The notes beneath the pieces were generated by a model. That model did no database searches. It was given only the letters and a program-made list of their open reading frames with translations, and was not told where the DNA came from. A program made the translations under genes and the position numbers. Positions 12,458-24,800 of a DNA stretch of 64,000 bases are shown piece after piece. The stretch is from Balaenoptera acutorostrata (Eukaryota; Chordata; Mammalia; Artiodactyla; Balaenopteridae), in NCBI RefSeq assembly GCF_949987535.1, contig NC_080081.1, forward strand, positions 40,712,428 through 40,776,427, read 5' to 3'. Numbering within the stretch: position 1 is the stretch's first letter; the number at the start of each line of letters is the position of its first letter.

Positions 12458-13330
12458 AATGATGATTGCTATTTTATTGCTAGACCCTATGCTAAGATAT
12501 GGGATTCAGTGGACAGTGCAGTAATGTGGTAGTTCCCTTCATAGAGCTTAGAGTCAAGGGGGGAGATAGTAAACTATCAAAATTGTATATAAATACATAT
12601 AAATATGAAATTTTGTATATTGTGTATTATGACAAGTATGATGAAGTCAATGGCCAAAGATTTTGAAATCAATTAATAGTGGTAGGGAGTATAACTACAG
12701 CATTAGATAGCACAGTTAAGGAAAGATTCTCTGAGAAATTAGCACTTAATGATATTTGAACAATGAAGAGGAGACATCCCTGAAAAAGAATGTGTTTAAG
12801 GGAGAGAATAATTCACTCAAGAGACTAGCATAAACAGTTAGACTCTGCATGTGAAAGATGGGTCTTGTGGACAAATGGTATTGAGTTAGCACAAGAGTCA
12901 TTTGCCTTGAAGTTAGAGGAATAAGCATAGGCTGTATCAGACAGGTCTTACAATCTACATTAAGCACTTTGAATTATTGTCTAAGTGCAATGGAGAAACG
13001 TTGAAAATGCTAAGTGAAGGGATTATAAGCTGAATTTTATATTTATAAAATATCTCTGTAATTTGTACAGAAATATAGCAAGCAAGAAAGAGGTCGACAA
13101 ATTAGTGGTCTAATAAAATTATCCAGGTTAGTGTGGGTGATGGTGCGGACTAGTGCAAAGAGAAGTAGGAAACTGGAAAGAATGTAAGTTTGATTTTTGA
13201 GGCAATTTTGCAGAATTAGTGATGATATGGAGTTCTCTGGGACATAATGAGGAGAATCTAGTGTTATTCCTCAATTTTCAACTTGAATGACTCAGCAAAT
13301 AGTAATACGATTCACTGAAATGTGAATGCC
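12458..13330 (+). repeat. Ancient interspersed repeat, long, family unassigned
   Basis: The order of phrases here is that of a common old mammalian repeat: 'catagagcttagagtcaagg', then 'gattctctgagaaatt', 'atgatatttgaacaatgaag', 'ctaagtgcaatggagaaacg', 'ttgaaaatgctaagtgaag' and 'attatccaggttagtgtggg'. The copy is badly diverged. I do not name the family; a repeat-library search would settle it. No coding potential is visible. Confidence 0.45.
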
Positions 13331-13448
13331 TAGTGTTTTGGGGGAGGGAAGGAGAGGGGAAAGGTGACAGTTTGTTATTGCATATGTTACATTTAAAAGT
13401 AGATTTTGTTTGCTTTTCTATACATTAAGTGAGAGAACTGTGTGAATG

Positions 13449-13462
13449 AAAAATATTGTCTG
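13449..13462. repeat. Candidate L1 target-site duplication, left copy
   Basis: The sequence 'aaaaatattgtctg' lies directly before the L1 5' end. The right flank at 20811-20828 reads the same except for an extra 4-bp 'atat'. The run of A at its left end fits an L1 endonuclease target read on the complementary strand. Confidence 0.65.
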
Positions 13463-15507
13463 TGTTTGGAGACCTTCAAGATGGCTGAAGAGTAAGATGT
13501 GGAGATCATCTTCCTCCCCACAAATACATCAGAAATACATCTACATGTGGAACAACTCCTACAGAACACCTACTGAACGCTGGCAGAAGACCTCAGACTT
13601 CCCAAAAGGCAAGAAACTCCCCATGTACCTGGGTAGGGCAAAATAAAAAAAAGAAAAAAGAATAAGGATGGGACCTTCACCACTGGGAGGGAGCTGTGAA
13701 GTAGGAAAGGTTTCCACAAACTAGGAAGTCCCTTCAATGGTGGAGACGGAGGTGGTGGTGGGGTAGCTTCGGAGCCATGGAGGAGAGCTCAGCAACAGGG
13801 ATGCAGAGAGAAAAGCGTAGAGATTCCTGCACAGAGGATGAGTGTCGACCAGCACTCACCAGCCGGAGAGGCTTGTCTGCTCACCTGTCAGCTGGGATGG
13901 GTGGGGGCTGGGATCTGAGGCTTGGGGTTCGGAGGTCAGATCCCAGGGAGAGGACTGGGGTTGGCTGTGTGAACAGAGCCTGAAGGGGGCTAGTGTGCCA
14001 CAGCTAGCTGGGAAGGAGTCCAGAAAAAAGTCTGGACCTGCCTAAGAGGCAAGAGACCATTGTTTTGGGGTGAAGGAGGAGAGGGGATTCAGAGCACCAC
14101 CTAAACGAGCTCCAGAGACAGGCGCGAGCCACGACTATCAGCACAGACACCAGAGACGGGCATGAAACGCTAAGGCTGCTGTTGCATCCACAAAGAATCC
14201 TGTGTGCAAGCACAGGTCACTATCCATACTTCCCCTCTGGGACTCTGTACACCCTGCCACTGCCAGGGTCCCGTGATCCAGGGACAACTTCCCCAGGAGA
14301 ACACACGGCATGCCTCAGGCTGGTGCAATGTCATGCTGGCCACTGCTGTCAAAGGCTCGCCCTGCATTCCATAACCTTCCCTCCCCCTGGCCTGAGTGAG
14401 CCAGAGCCCCCTAATCAGAGGCTACTTTAACCCTGTCCTGTCTGAGCAAAGAACAGACAACCTCAGGTGACCTACACTCAGAGACGGGGCCAAGTCCAAA
14501 GCTGAACCCCAGGAGCTGTGCCAACAAAGAAGAGAAAGGGAAATCTCTCCCAGCAGCCTCAGGAGCAGCAGATTAAACCTCCACAATCAACTTGCTGTAC
14601 CCTGCATCTGTGGAATACCTGTATAGACAACAAATCATCCCAAAATTGAGGCGGTGCACTTTGGTAGCAACAATATATATATATTTTTTCCTTTTTCTCT
14701 TTTTGTGAGTGTGTATGTGTATGCTTCTTTGTATGATTTTGTCTCAATAGTTTTGCTTTTACCATTTGTCCTAGGGTTCTCTCTGTCCAATTTTTTTTTC
14801 TTTTTTTTAGTATAGATTTTAGTGCTGGTTATCATTGGTGGATTAGTTTTTCAGTTTGGTTCCTCACTTCTTTCTTACTTTTTTTATCTTTTATTATTAC
14901 TTTTAATTTTTTTATTATTAATAATAATTTTTTATTTTTTATTATAATAAATTTATTTTATTTTATGTTTTTCCTCTCTTTCTTTCTTTTTTTCTCCCTT
15001 TTCTTCTGAGCCATGTGGCTGACAGGGTCTTGGTGCTCTGCCCAGGTGTCAGACCTGTGCCTCTAAAGTGGGAGAGCCAAGTTCAGGAAATTGGTCCACC
15101 AGACACCTCCCGACTCCACGTAATATCAAATGGTAAAAGATCTCCAAGAGATCTCCATCTCAAAGTTAAGACCCAGGTCCACTCAACGACCAGCAAGTTA
15201 CAGTGCTGGATACCCTATGCCAAACAAATAGTGAAACAGGAACACAACCCACCCATTAGCAGAAGGGCTGCCTAAAATCATAATAAGGTCACAGACACCC
15301 CAAAACACACCACTGGATGTGATACTGCCACCAGAAAGACAAGATCAAGCTTCATCCACCCGAACACAGGCACAAAACCCTTCCAGCAGGAAGCCTACAC
15401 AACCCACTGAACCAAATTTTCCCACTGGGGGCAGACACCAAAAAAAACGGGAACTAGGAACCTGCAGCCTGCAAAAAGGAGGCCCCAAACACAGTAAATT
15501 AAGCAAA
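13463..15507 (+). promoter_or_regulatory. L1 5'UTR (internal Pol II promoter region)
   Basis: The leader starts at 'tgtttggagaccttcaagat'; in L1 this region carries the internal promoter. A YY1-like core at 13478-13486 reads 'aagatggct', with the consensus final G changed to T. The first 1.2 kb is GC-richer, then there is a T-rich tract at 14672-15000. The same leader, better preserved in CpG, lies on the minus strand at 44612-46495. Activity now is unlikely given the decay. Confidence 0.8.
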
Positions 15508-16397
15508 ATGAGAAGAGAGAAGAAACACACAGCAGGTGAAGGAGCAAGGTAAAAACCTACCAGACTAAACCAATGAAGAGGAAATACGCAGTCTACCTAA
15601 AAAAGAATTTGAAGTAATGATAGTAAAGATGATCCAAAATCTTGGAAATAGAATGGAGAAAATAAAAGAAACATTTAACAAGAAACCAGAAGAACTAAAG
15701 AGCAAACAAACAATGATGAACAACACAATAAATGAAATTAAAAATTCCCTAAAAGAAATCAATTGCAGAATAACTGAGGCAAAAGAACGGATAAGTGATC
15801 TGGAAGACAAAATAGTGGAAATAACTACCACAGAACAGAATAAAGAAGAAAGAGTGAAAAGAATTGAGAGCAGTCTCAGGGACCTCTGGGACAACATTAA
15901 ATGCACCAGCATTCAAATTATAGGAGTCCCAGAGAAGAGAGAAAGAAAGGGACTGAGAAAATATTTGAAGAGATAATAGTTGAAACTTCCCTAATATGGG
16001 AAAGGAAAGAGTCAATCAAGTACAGGAAGTGCCGAGAGTCCCATTAAGAATAAATCCAAGGAGAAACACGCCAAGATACATATAAATCAAACTATCAAAA
16101 ATTAAATACAAAGAAAAAATATTAAAAGCAGCAAGAGAAAAACAACAAATAACATACAAGGGAATCCCCATAAGGTTAACAGCTGATCTTTCAGCAGAAA
16201 CTGTGCAAGACAGAAGGGAGTAGCAGGACATATTTAAAGTGATGGAAGGGAAAAATCTACAACCAAGACTACTCTACCCAGCAAGGATATCATTCAGATT
16301 TGACGGAAAAATTAAAATCTTTACAGACAAGCAAAAGCTAACAGAATTCAGCACCACCAAACCCACTTTACAACAAATGCTAAAGGAACTTCTCTAG
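15508..16397 (+). pseudogene. L1 ORF1 (RNA-binding chaperone), decayed
   Basis: ORF1p is a trimeric nucleic-acid chaperone that coats L1 RNA. The start ATG at 15508 ('MRREKKH...') runs only to a stop at 15550-15552 after a frame slip. A longer frame at 15617-15976 keeps the coiled-coil region ('MIQNLGNRMEKIKETF', 'EIKNSLKEINCRITEAKERI') and the start of the RRM-like domain ('LRDLWDNIKCTSIQIIGVPE'). The C-terminal part ends at about 16395-16397 with '...MLKELL' and TAG. Start to stop is 890 nt, not a multiple of three, so there is a net frameshift. The antisense frames over it are shadows. Confidence 0.92.
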
Positions 16398-16455
16398 GCA
16401 GAAAACACAAGAGAAGGAAAAGACCTAAACTAGCAAACCCAAAACAATTAAGAAA

Positions 16456-19400
16456 ATGGTGATAGGAACATATATATCGATAATTTCCTTAAATGTAAGT
16501 GGATTAAATGCTCCAACTAAAGACATAAACGGGCTGAATGGATACAAAAACAAGACCCATATATATGTTGTCTACAAGAGACCCACTTCAGACCTAGGGA
16601 CACATACAGACTGAAAGTGAGGGGATGGAAAAAGATATTCCATGCACAGGGAAATCAAAAGAAAGCTGGAGTAGCAATTCTCATATCAGACAAAATAGAC
16701 TTTAAAAGAAAGACTATTACAAGATGCAAAGAAGGAAACTACATAATGATCAAGGGATCAATCCAAGAAGAAGGTATAACAACTGTAAATATTTATGCAC
16801 CCAACATAGGAGTACCTCAATACATAAGGCAAATGCTAACAGTTATAAAAGAGGAAATCGACAGTAACAAAATCATAATAGAGGACTTTATCACCCCACT
16901 TTCACCAATGGACAGATCATCCAAAATGAAAATAAATAAGGAAAACAAAGCTTTAAATGATATGTTAAACAAGATGGACTTAAGTGATATTTATAGGACA
17001 TTCCATCCAATAACAACAGAATACACTTTCTTCTCATGTGCTCATGGAACATTCTCCAGGATAGATCATATCTTGGGTCAAAAATCAAGCCTTGGCAAAT
17101 TTAAGAAAATTGAAATAATATCAGGTATCTTTTCCGACCACAACACTATGAGACTAGATATCAATTACAGGAAAAGATCTGTAAAAAATACAAACACATG
17201 GAGACTAAACAGTACACTACTTAGTAAGCAAGTGATCACTGAAGAAATCAAAAAAGAAATTAAAAAATACCTAGAAACAAATGACAATGATAACACGATT
17301 ACCCAAAATCTATGGGATGAAGCAAAAGCAGTTCTAAGAGGGAAGTTTATAGAAATACAACCCTACCTCAACAAACAGGAAACATCTCCAATAAGCAACC
17401 TAATCTTACAATTAAAGCAATTAGAGAAAGAAGAACAAAAAACCCCCAAAGTTAGCAGAAGGAATGAAATCATAAACATCACATCAGAAATAAATGAAAA
17501 AGTAATGAAGGAAACAATAACAAAGATCAATAAAACTAAAAGCTTGTTCTTTGAGAAGATAAACAAAATTGATGAACCACTAGCCAGAGTCATCAAGAAA
17601 AAAAAGGAAGAAGACTCAAATAAATAGAATTGGAAATGAAAGAGGAGAAGTAACAACTGACACTGCAGACATACAAAGGATCATGAGAGATTACTACAAG
17701 CAACTCTATGCCAATAAAATGGACAACCTGAAATAAATGGACAAATTCTTAGAAAAGCACAACCTTCCAAGATTGAACCAGGAAGAAATAGGAAATATAA
17801 ACAGACCAATCACAAGAACTGAAATTGAGACTGGATTAAAAATCTGCCAACAAACAGAAGCCCAAGACCAGATGTCTTCACAGGTGAATTCTAACAAACA
17901 TTTAGATAAGAGCTAACACCTGTCCTTCTCAAACTCTTCCAAAACATAGCAGAGGGAGGAACACTCCCAGATTAATGCTACAAAGCCACCATCACTCTGA
18001 TACATCAACCAGACAAAGAAGGCATAAAGAAAGAAAACTACAGGCCAATAACACTGATGAACATAGATGCAAAAATCTTCAACAAATAACTAGCAAACAG
18101 AATCCAACAGCACATTAAAAGGATCATACACCATGATCAAGTGAGGTTTATCCCCGGAATGCAAGAATTCTTCAATATATGCAAATCAATCCATGTGATA
18201 CACCATATTAACTATTTGGAGGAGAAAAACTTTATCATCTTCTCAATACATGCAGAAAAAGCTTTTGACAACATTCAACACCTGCTTATGATAAAAACCC
18301 TCCAGAAAATAGGCATAGAGGGGACTTACCTCAACATTATAAAGGTCATATATGACAAATCCACAGCCAACATCGTTCTCAATGGTGAAAACTTGAAACC
18401 ATTTCCACTAAGATAAGGAACAAGAGAAGGTTGTCCACTCTCACCACTATTATTCAAAATAGTTTTGGAAGTTTCAGCTACAGCAATCAGAGAAGAAAAA
18501 GGAATAAAAGGAATCCGAATTGGAAAAGATGAAGTAAAGTTGTCACTGTTTGCAGATGACAGGATACTATACATAGAGAATCCTAAAGATGCTACCAGAA
18601 AACTACTAGAGCTAATCAATGAATTTGGTAAAGTAGCAGGATATGAAATTAATGCACAGAAATCTCTTGCATTCCTATACACTAATAATGAAAAATCTGA
18701 AAGAGAAATTAAGGAAACACTCCCATTTACCATTGCAACAAAACAAATAAAACACCTAGGAATAAACCTACCTAAGGAGACAAAAGACCTGTATGCAGAA
18801 AACTATAAGACACTGATCAAAACAATTAAAGATGATACAAACAGATGGAGAGATATACCATGTTTTTGGATTGGAAGAATCAACATTGTGAAAATGACTA
18901 TACTATCCAAAGCTATCTACAGATTCAATGCAATCCCTATCAAACTACCAATGGTGTTTTTCACAGAACTAGAACAAAAAAAAATTCACAATTTGTATGG
19001 AAACACAAGAGACCCCGAATAGCCAAAGGAATCTTGAGAAAGAAAAATGGAGCTGGAGGAATCAGGCTCCCAGACTTCAGACTATACTACAAAGCTACAG
19101 TAATGAAGACTGTATGGTACTGGCACAAAATCAGAAATGTAGATCAATGGAACAGGATGGAAAGCCCAGAGATAAACCCATGCACATATGGCCACCTTAT
19201 TTTGGATAAAGGAGGCTAGTATATACAGTGGAGAAAGACATCCTCTTCAATAAGTGGTGCTGGGACAACTGGACAGCTACATGTAAAAGAATGAAATTAG
19301 AACACTCCCTAACACCATACACAAAAATAAACTCTAAATGGATAAAAGACCTAAATATAAGGCCAGACACTATAAAACTCTTAGAGGAAAACATAGGCAG

Positions 19401-20271
19401 AACACTCTATGACATAAATCCCAACAAGATCTTTTTTGTCCCAGCTTCTAGAGAAATGGAAATAAACACAAAAATAAACAAAAGGGACCTAATGAAACTT
19501 AAAAGCTTTTCCACAGCAAAGGAATCCATAAACAAGATGAAAAGACAACCCTCAGAATGGGAGAAAATATTTGCAAATGAAGCAACTGACAAAGGATTGA
19601 TCTCCAAAATATACAAGCAGCTCATGCAGCTCGATATGAAAAAAACATAGAACCCAATCCAAAAATGGGCAGAAGACCTAAATAGACATTTCTCCAAAGA
19701 AGATATACAGATTGCCAACAGACACATGAAAGAATGCTCAACATCATTAATCATTAGAGAAATGCAAGTCAAAACTACAATGAGGTATCACCTCACACCG
19801 GTCAGAATAGCCATTATCAAAAAATTTACAAACAATAAATGCTGGAATGGGTGTGGAGAAAAGGGAACACTCTTGCACTGTTGGTGGGAATGTAAATTGA
19901 TACAGCCACTATGGAGAACAGTATGGAAGTTCCTTAAAAAACTAAAAATAGAACTACCATATGACCCAGCAATACTTCTACTGGACATATACCCTGAGAA
20001 AACTATAATTCAATAGGAGACATGTACCACAATGTTCATTGTAGCTCTCTTTACAATAGCCAGGACATGGAAGCAACCTAAGTGTCCATCAGATGAATGG
20101 ATAATGAAGATATGGCACATACATACAATGGAATATTACTCAGCCATAAAAAGAAACGAAATTGAGTTATTTGTAGTGAGGTGGATGGACCTAGAGTCTG
20201 TCTTGGAGAGTGAATTAAGTCAGAAATAGAAAAACAAATACCATATGCTAACACATATATATGGAATCTAA
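16456..20271 (+). pseudogene. L1 ORF2 (endonuclease-reverse transcriptase), decayed
   Basis: ORF2p nicks target DNA and copies L1 RNA at the nick. ATG at 16456 to TAA at 20269 is 3816 nt (1272 codons), the expected size, but the frame changes and stops internally. The first frame slip is near 16530; the next frame runs to TAG at 17625-17627. Later breaks include TAA at 18414-18416, a slip at the A-run near 18973-18983, TAG at 19648-19650 and a stop at 20014-20016. Visible motifs are the endonuclease 'LQETHF' and 'SDHNTMRLDI', the reverse-transcriptase 'FADD' at 18549-18560, and the C-terminal Cys/His segment ('[19 protein letters not shown]') at about 19838-19894. At 16881-16892 the usual endonuclease GDFN reads EDFI, losing a catalytic Asn. 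Confidence 0.95.
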
Positions 20272-20642
20272 AAACAAAAAACAACCAAAAAAAAAAACGT
20301 TATTAAGAACCTAGGGCAGGACAGGAAACAGACACAGATGTAGAGAATGGATTTGAGGACACAGGGAGGGGGAAGGGTAAGCTGGGATGAGGCGAGAGAG
20401 TGGCATGGACTTATATACACTACGAAGTGTACAATATATAGCTAGTGGGAGGCAGCAGCATAGCACAGGGAGATGAGCTCAGTGCTTTGTGACCACCTAG
20501 AGGGGTGGGATAGGGAAGGTGGGAGGGACACACAAGAGGGAGGAGATATGGGGACATATGTGTATGTATAGCTGGTTCACTTTGTTGTAGGGCAGAAAGT
20601 AGCACACCATTGTGGAGTAATTATACTCCAATAAAGTTGTTA
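20272..20642 (+). other. L1 3'UTR with polyadenylation signal
   Basis: Non-coding end of the L1 following the ORF2 stop. It is purine-rich at 20280-20400 and closes with 'tatactccaataaagttg', in which AATAAA at 20630-20635 is the polyadenylation signal just before the A-rich tail. Confidence 0.85.
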
Positions 20643-20764
20643 AAAAGAAGAAAGAAAGAAAAAGAAAGAAAAAAAGAAAGAAAGAAAGAAAGAAAGAGAA
20701 AGGAAGGAAGAAAGAAAGAAGGAAAGTAAGAAAGAGAAAGAAAGAAAGAGAAAGAAAGAAAAAC
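20643..20764 (+). repeat. (GAAA)n microsatellite grown from the L1 tail
   Basis: About 120 bases of GAAA, GGAA and GAAAA units directly follow the L1 polyadenylation signal. Poly-A tails of L1 insertions commonly turn into such microsatellites. The minus-strand phenylalanine/serine/leucine-rich frames over it are an artefact. Confidence 0.93.
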
Positions 20765-20810
20765 AATACATTTTGAAAAATAAATAAATAAATAAAAGCC
20801 CCCCTCCCCA
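20765..20810 (+). other. Short sequence between L1 tail and right TSD
   Basis: It consists of 'aatacattttg', an (AAAT)n run and a C-rich 'gcccccctcccc'. It lies inside the candidate target-site duplications but is not recognisably L1. It could be a small 3'-transduced flank of the source L1, or tail scrambling. Confidence 0.4.
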
Positions 20811-20828
20811 AAAAATATATATTGTCTG
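20811..20828. repeat. Candidate L1 target-site duplication, right copy
   Basis: 'aaaaatatatattgtctg' equals the left copy at 13449-13462 plus 'atat', which could be TA slippage after insertion. Confidence 0.65.
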
Positions 20829-20848
20829 CCATATCAATAAAAAAAGGA

Positions 20849-21328
20849 TGTTGCAGCCATCAAGCCATCATATTACAGCAGCCCTGATGGTGAGCCCTGA
20901 GGGAACTCAGGATGGAGACATTATGCCCATCTAGCAGTCAGCTGCTCCAGCCACCCCTAATGGTGTACCCTGAGGAACTCAGGATGAGAAAACACAGGGT
21001 AGTGACCCCAGATAGCTGAGGTGCATATCAAAGGGATGATTTCAGTGATCCCAGACTCTTGCATCTTCCTGTACATAGAAAAGCGCTAAATGCCTTAACT
21101 TGAAATACCTGGTTTTCTTTAATTAACAGTGATCTTTAGATGTTCCTACTACCTTGTCTTTGTTGCAAAACTTCTATATGTCCCGGGTCCCCCTTGCCCC
21201 TGTCCTTGCCTCTTGGGAACAGTCCCTTAGAGTTATCTGAGAGTCGTGTCTCCCAGGCTTGAAGTCCTTAGATTGTCCACCAAATAAAATATAGCTCTCA
21301 ACTTTTAGGTTGTGCATTTTTTCAGTTG
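20849..21328 (+). mobile_element. Solo LTR, probable ERV1-type
   Basis: An LTR-like block of about 480 bp. Its right part has AATAAA at 21283-21288 and ends with 'ggttgtgcattttttcagtt', a form typical of the R-U5 end of class I ERV LTRs. The left part carries two copies of a 34-bp motif around 'actcaggatg' (20882-20915 and 20954-20987). No gag, pol or env region lies next to it. The exact 5' end and duplication are unclear. It is less diverged than the MaLR LTRs in this window. Confidence 0.7.
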
Positions 21329-21388
21329 ACACTTGCATTGATGATGTAAATTTGAGTGGAATTTAATCTTGGGGAGAGAATAGGTCAC

Positions 21389-21865
21389 TCTATTAGTTTC
21401 CTAGGACTGCTGTAACAGAGTACAACAAACTGAGTGACTTAAAACAATAAAATTGTTTTCAGTTGGTGCTGGAGGTTTTAAGAAATAAATCAAGGTGTCT
21501 GCTGAATCATGCTCCCTCTGAAGTCTCTAAAGGGAGACATTAAGCTTTTTTTCTTGCAGCTTCTGTAAGGACTAGGTGTTCTTTGGGTGGCAGTATAACT
21601 ATTATCTAGGTTCCCATATTTATATGGCCATCTTCCCTCTGTGTCTCCGTGTCTTCATATGATGTCTGCTCTTTGTGTATATCTCTCACTTCTTCTTGTA
21701 AGGACACATTATATTTGATGAAAGTCCCAGATTACTCCAGTATGATCTCATCTTAACTAATCACATCTGTGATGACACTATTTCCAAATGAGGTAACATT
21801 CTGAGGTATTGGGGATCAGGACTCCAACATATCTTTTTGTGAAACACAATTCAGCCCATAACTGT
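21389..21865 (-). mobile_element. MLT1/MST-type (MaLR) LTR, reversed
   Basis: The plus strand runs from 'ttagtttcctaggactgctg' through 'tgagtgacttaaaacaataa' and 'ctatttccaaatgaggtaac' to 'acacaattcagcccataac', which is the reverse of a MaLR LTR beginning 'ttatgggctgaattgtg'. No internal region is adjacent. Confidence 0.82.
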
Positions 21866-24800
21866 CACCTATAAAGAGAGTGTAGAGAAAGAAGAAACAA
21901 ACTTAGCAATGAACACTTGAGGAATTTAGATTTCTTGTGGTGAAGGCCCTGATGGAAGGAGTGTTAGTTAGGAGGAAGTCAGGCATGTATTTCCACCACA
22001 TTAAGTGAAGAGAGTAATTAAGGCAGGAGTCGTAAAAAGCATTCAATTCTATTATGAGGAGTAAGATGAAGGCAGAAAATGGCTAAGTTCATCAATGAGC
22101 AATGGAATTGCTGATGTTTGTAATGATAATCCTGGCCATGAGTAAAACATTAAATTATGTCAAGTCAGCATTACTCAACAAAGCAAGAATATGTGAAGTG
22201 TCTTTTAGAAAGATTTACATTGAAGTTAGTACTAATATTATTATGTAATTTAGGTGTTGATGTTCTCTGGAAACTCTATGATGAATAACAGCTAATTTCC
22301 AAGATTAAAAGGATTTTGTATGGCTAATTAGTCTTATGTTCTCTATGCATGTTCTCTATGTATATGATGAAATAGGGGAACATTCCTTTCAGCTCACTGT
22401 AGAAGAACATATATTTGGACTTTTTACACTGAACAAAAAGAAATTTTATCTTCATAAGTGACATGAATGTAGAAAATAAAACCAACAACAATTTGAAAAT
22501 ATAGAATCTGAGGGATTTTAAAAATTTGGAAAACTAAAAGTTATAGAAGAATATATAAAAATATTTGGTTATATATATACATATATATGCAAAATATCAC
22601 AAGATATATCATAAGCCAAGTCAAGAAAACTAATCAAAAAATTATTTCTAATGCTAACATTTATAATAAATGACTCTTTTATATATTAATTTTACAAACA
22701 CCAAAAATGAAAAGTCTACAGTAGGAGTGGAGTAAGAGAAAGGAAAACATTGAAAACAAATATGTATATGGTAAAAGTAACACTACATTGTCTTATTTAA
22801 GTAAAAGTACATGTGTGTATGTATATATGCATAGCATATATATCTGTGTAATGAGATGCATGCAATTAAAGTCTCTCAATGGAGTTTATTTTAAGGAGGT
22901 GAGAATTTAGGTGATATTTATTCCCTTTTACGTACTAATATTTGTAAATTTAATATAATGCAAAGAAAAGCAACAAATACTTTCTCGTGACTAAATGAGT
23001 GGACTCAGCTGTCCTTGATATTTTTGGTGTCTACAATTCTATCGTGTACATTTTTAATGATTTACTGAATGGACGTTTATGACTGTCTTCTCTGAGTAAG
23101 GAATTAGGAACAAAAACTATATTCATGCCCTCATAAGATTGGTATTTTACTGGATTAAATCTCAAAATAAGTGCATTCTTTTAATTTTTTTTTTAACTTT
23201 TTACTTTACAAGCTCTGTAACACAGGCCAAGAATTTTATATATTAAGATTTATTTTGTATAAGTATCTCTTGTTCCTTTTTCCTGTCCTTAAATATCTCA
23301 GCTCTAGACAATTTTTACCCTGGAGTGCTTATCTTGCCTAGTCTCAAAATTAATGAACAGGAGTTGGCTAAAGAGGTCAAAGTAGCAATAAAAAATAACT
23401 TTCATAAAAATGTGAATAAAATATGGAAATCACAAGAATATATGTACTTTAACATGTGAATTTTCATTTTATTAAAAAAGTACCCTCATGTTTCTCATGA
23501 TAATGCATAAAGGTGATGCAGTTCAGCAATGGTAAGATGTAATTCATTATGAGACAGGTAAATGCAATGTTCTAGTGAGCCCAAGGTTAATCATATTAAT
23601 TTGTGTGCCATTGTTTAGGAGAGAAAAAGGTCAAATTAATCCCATAAGCAAACTGGGAAATATTCCTAGTCCTCCTCCAAAACTTTCAAATGAAGAAACA
23701 ACATTGCAGTCTCTATATTACACTCAATGAAATAAACAGAAATTAATGAAAATCTAGGGAAATGTAGGTTCATATTTATCCAGTACTGTTCTGAAATACT
23801 CCACAAGAAAATTTCTAGAACTGAGGCAGCGGAAAATATTCTCCCATCATTTTCCTGTACTCTCTCCATAAAGGTGGTTTGAAGGAGGAATTGCTCAGTT
23901 AATAGTTTCTATAGAAGCAGTTTAACCAGTTTCCTAGGGAGCACAGTTGCTTAGGAAACTCAAATATATTAGAGCACAGAGGCTGTGATGAGACACCTGC
24001 TGGTGCCCTTTTTCATTTTTTACCAGCTTCTTCTCACTCTCCTGGCTGTGATCTCATATGGCAGAAATGCAGAGTTGGAAAACCAGTGTGGTTCTTGGCA
24101 CAAGGTGGGGTTCATATAATTGCTTACAGGCTTACCATAAAGACCACCTTTGGTAGACAAGTTGTTTTTGAGGGCAGATTGGGTGACATTTTCTTACCCT
24201 GCAAGCACATTCCATTGGCCAATTGGATAATCTCTGAGGATTTACTATAATCATATTCTCTGAAAACCCTGGCACATTAAGAAATGGTAATTGAATTTCA
24301 TGAGAGCTATTTTCAAAATCTACCCAATTAAGAAAAAAAAACCAAAAAGACATAGTTACACAAGACACATTCTAAACCTTAGGCTGGTTTACTGAAAATA
24401 GCAGTGATGTTTTCCCTTTCAAACGCTTAATGATATATAAAAATAGAATACATGTTATAGAATCACTTTGGGATTTCTTAATCAATGAATAATTCTGGTG
24501 TTAATGAACTGTTTCTGTTTTTTATCGAAAATAAAGGTTGTATGAACGTTAAATTTTATGCCTGTTTTTCTACCTACTATCTTTCTAAACTAGTTTTGTA
24601 ATGCTTTTGAAATTGGACCACTCATTTTCAGTTGATATCCTTTAAAAATGTGAAATGATGATGGCAACGTGGGGACAAGTGCTGCAAATGTGACTCGGGG
24701 TCTCAGCACACCAGGCTGCCACATTTTGCAGCTGTTTGGTAGACATGAGGAACTAAGCTACAGGACCCATGCCAGTGGGCTGGGAACCTCTAGATGACGC

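Larger units (their letters stand above)
13463..20764 (+). mobile_element. Near-full-length L1 retrotransposon, defective
   Basis: The element shows all L1 parts in order: a 5'UTR with a YY1-like site near its start, decayed ORF1 (15508-16397), a short spacer, decayed ORF2 (16456-20271), a 3'UTR with AATAAA at 20630-20635, and a simple-repeat tail. At about 7.3 kb it is near the size expected of a complete mammalian L1. Frameshifts and stop codons break both ORFs, so it cannot move on its own. Many small open frames across it are fragments or shadows of ORF1 and ORF2. Confidence 0.96.

Noticed and set aside
16617..17627. Longest open frame (336 codons), possible host gene
   Set aside because: It is the L1 ORF2 endonuclease region and its C-terminal extension; neighbours and motifs place it within the defective L1.
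20640..20837. Membrane-protein-like Phe/Ser/Leu frames on the minus strand
   Set aside because: They are translations of the (GAAA)n tail of the L1.
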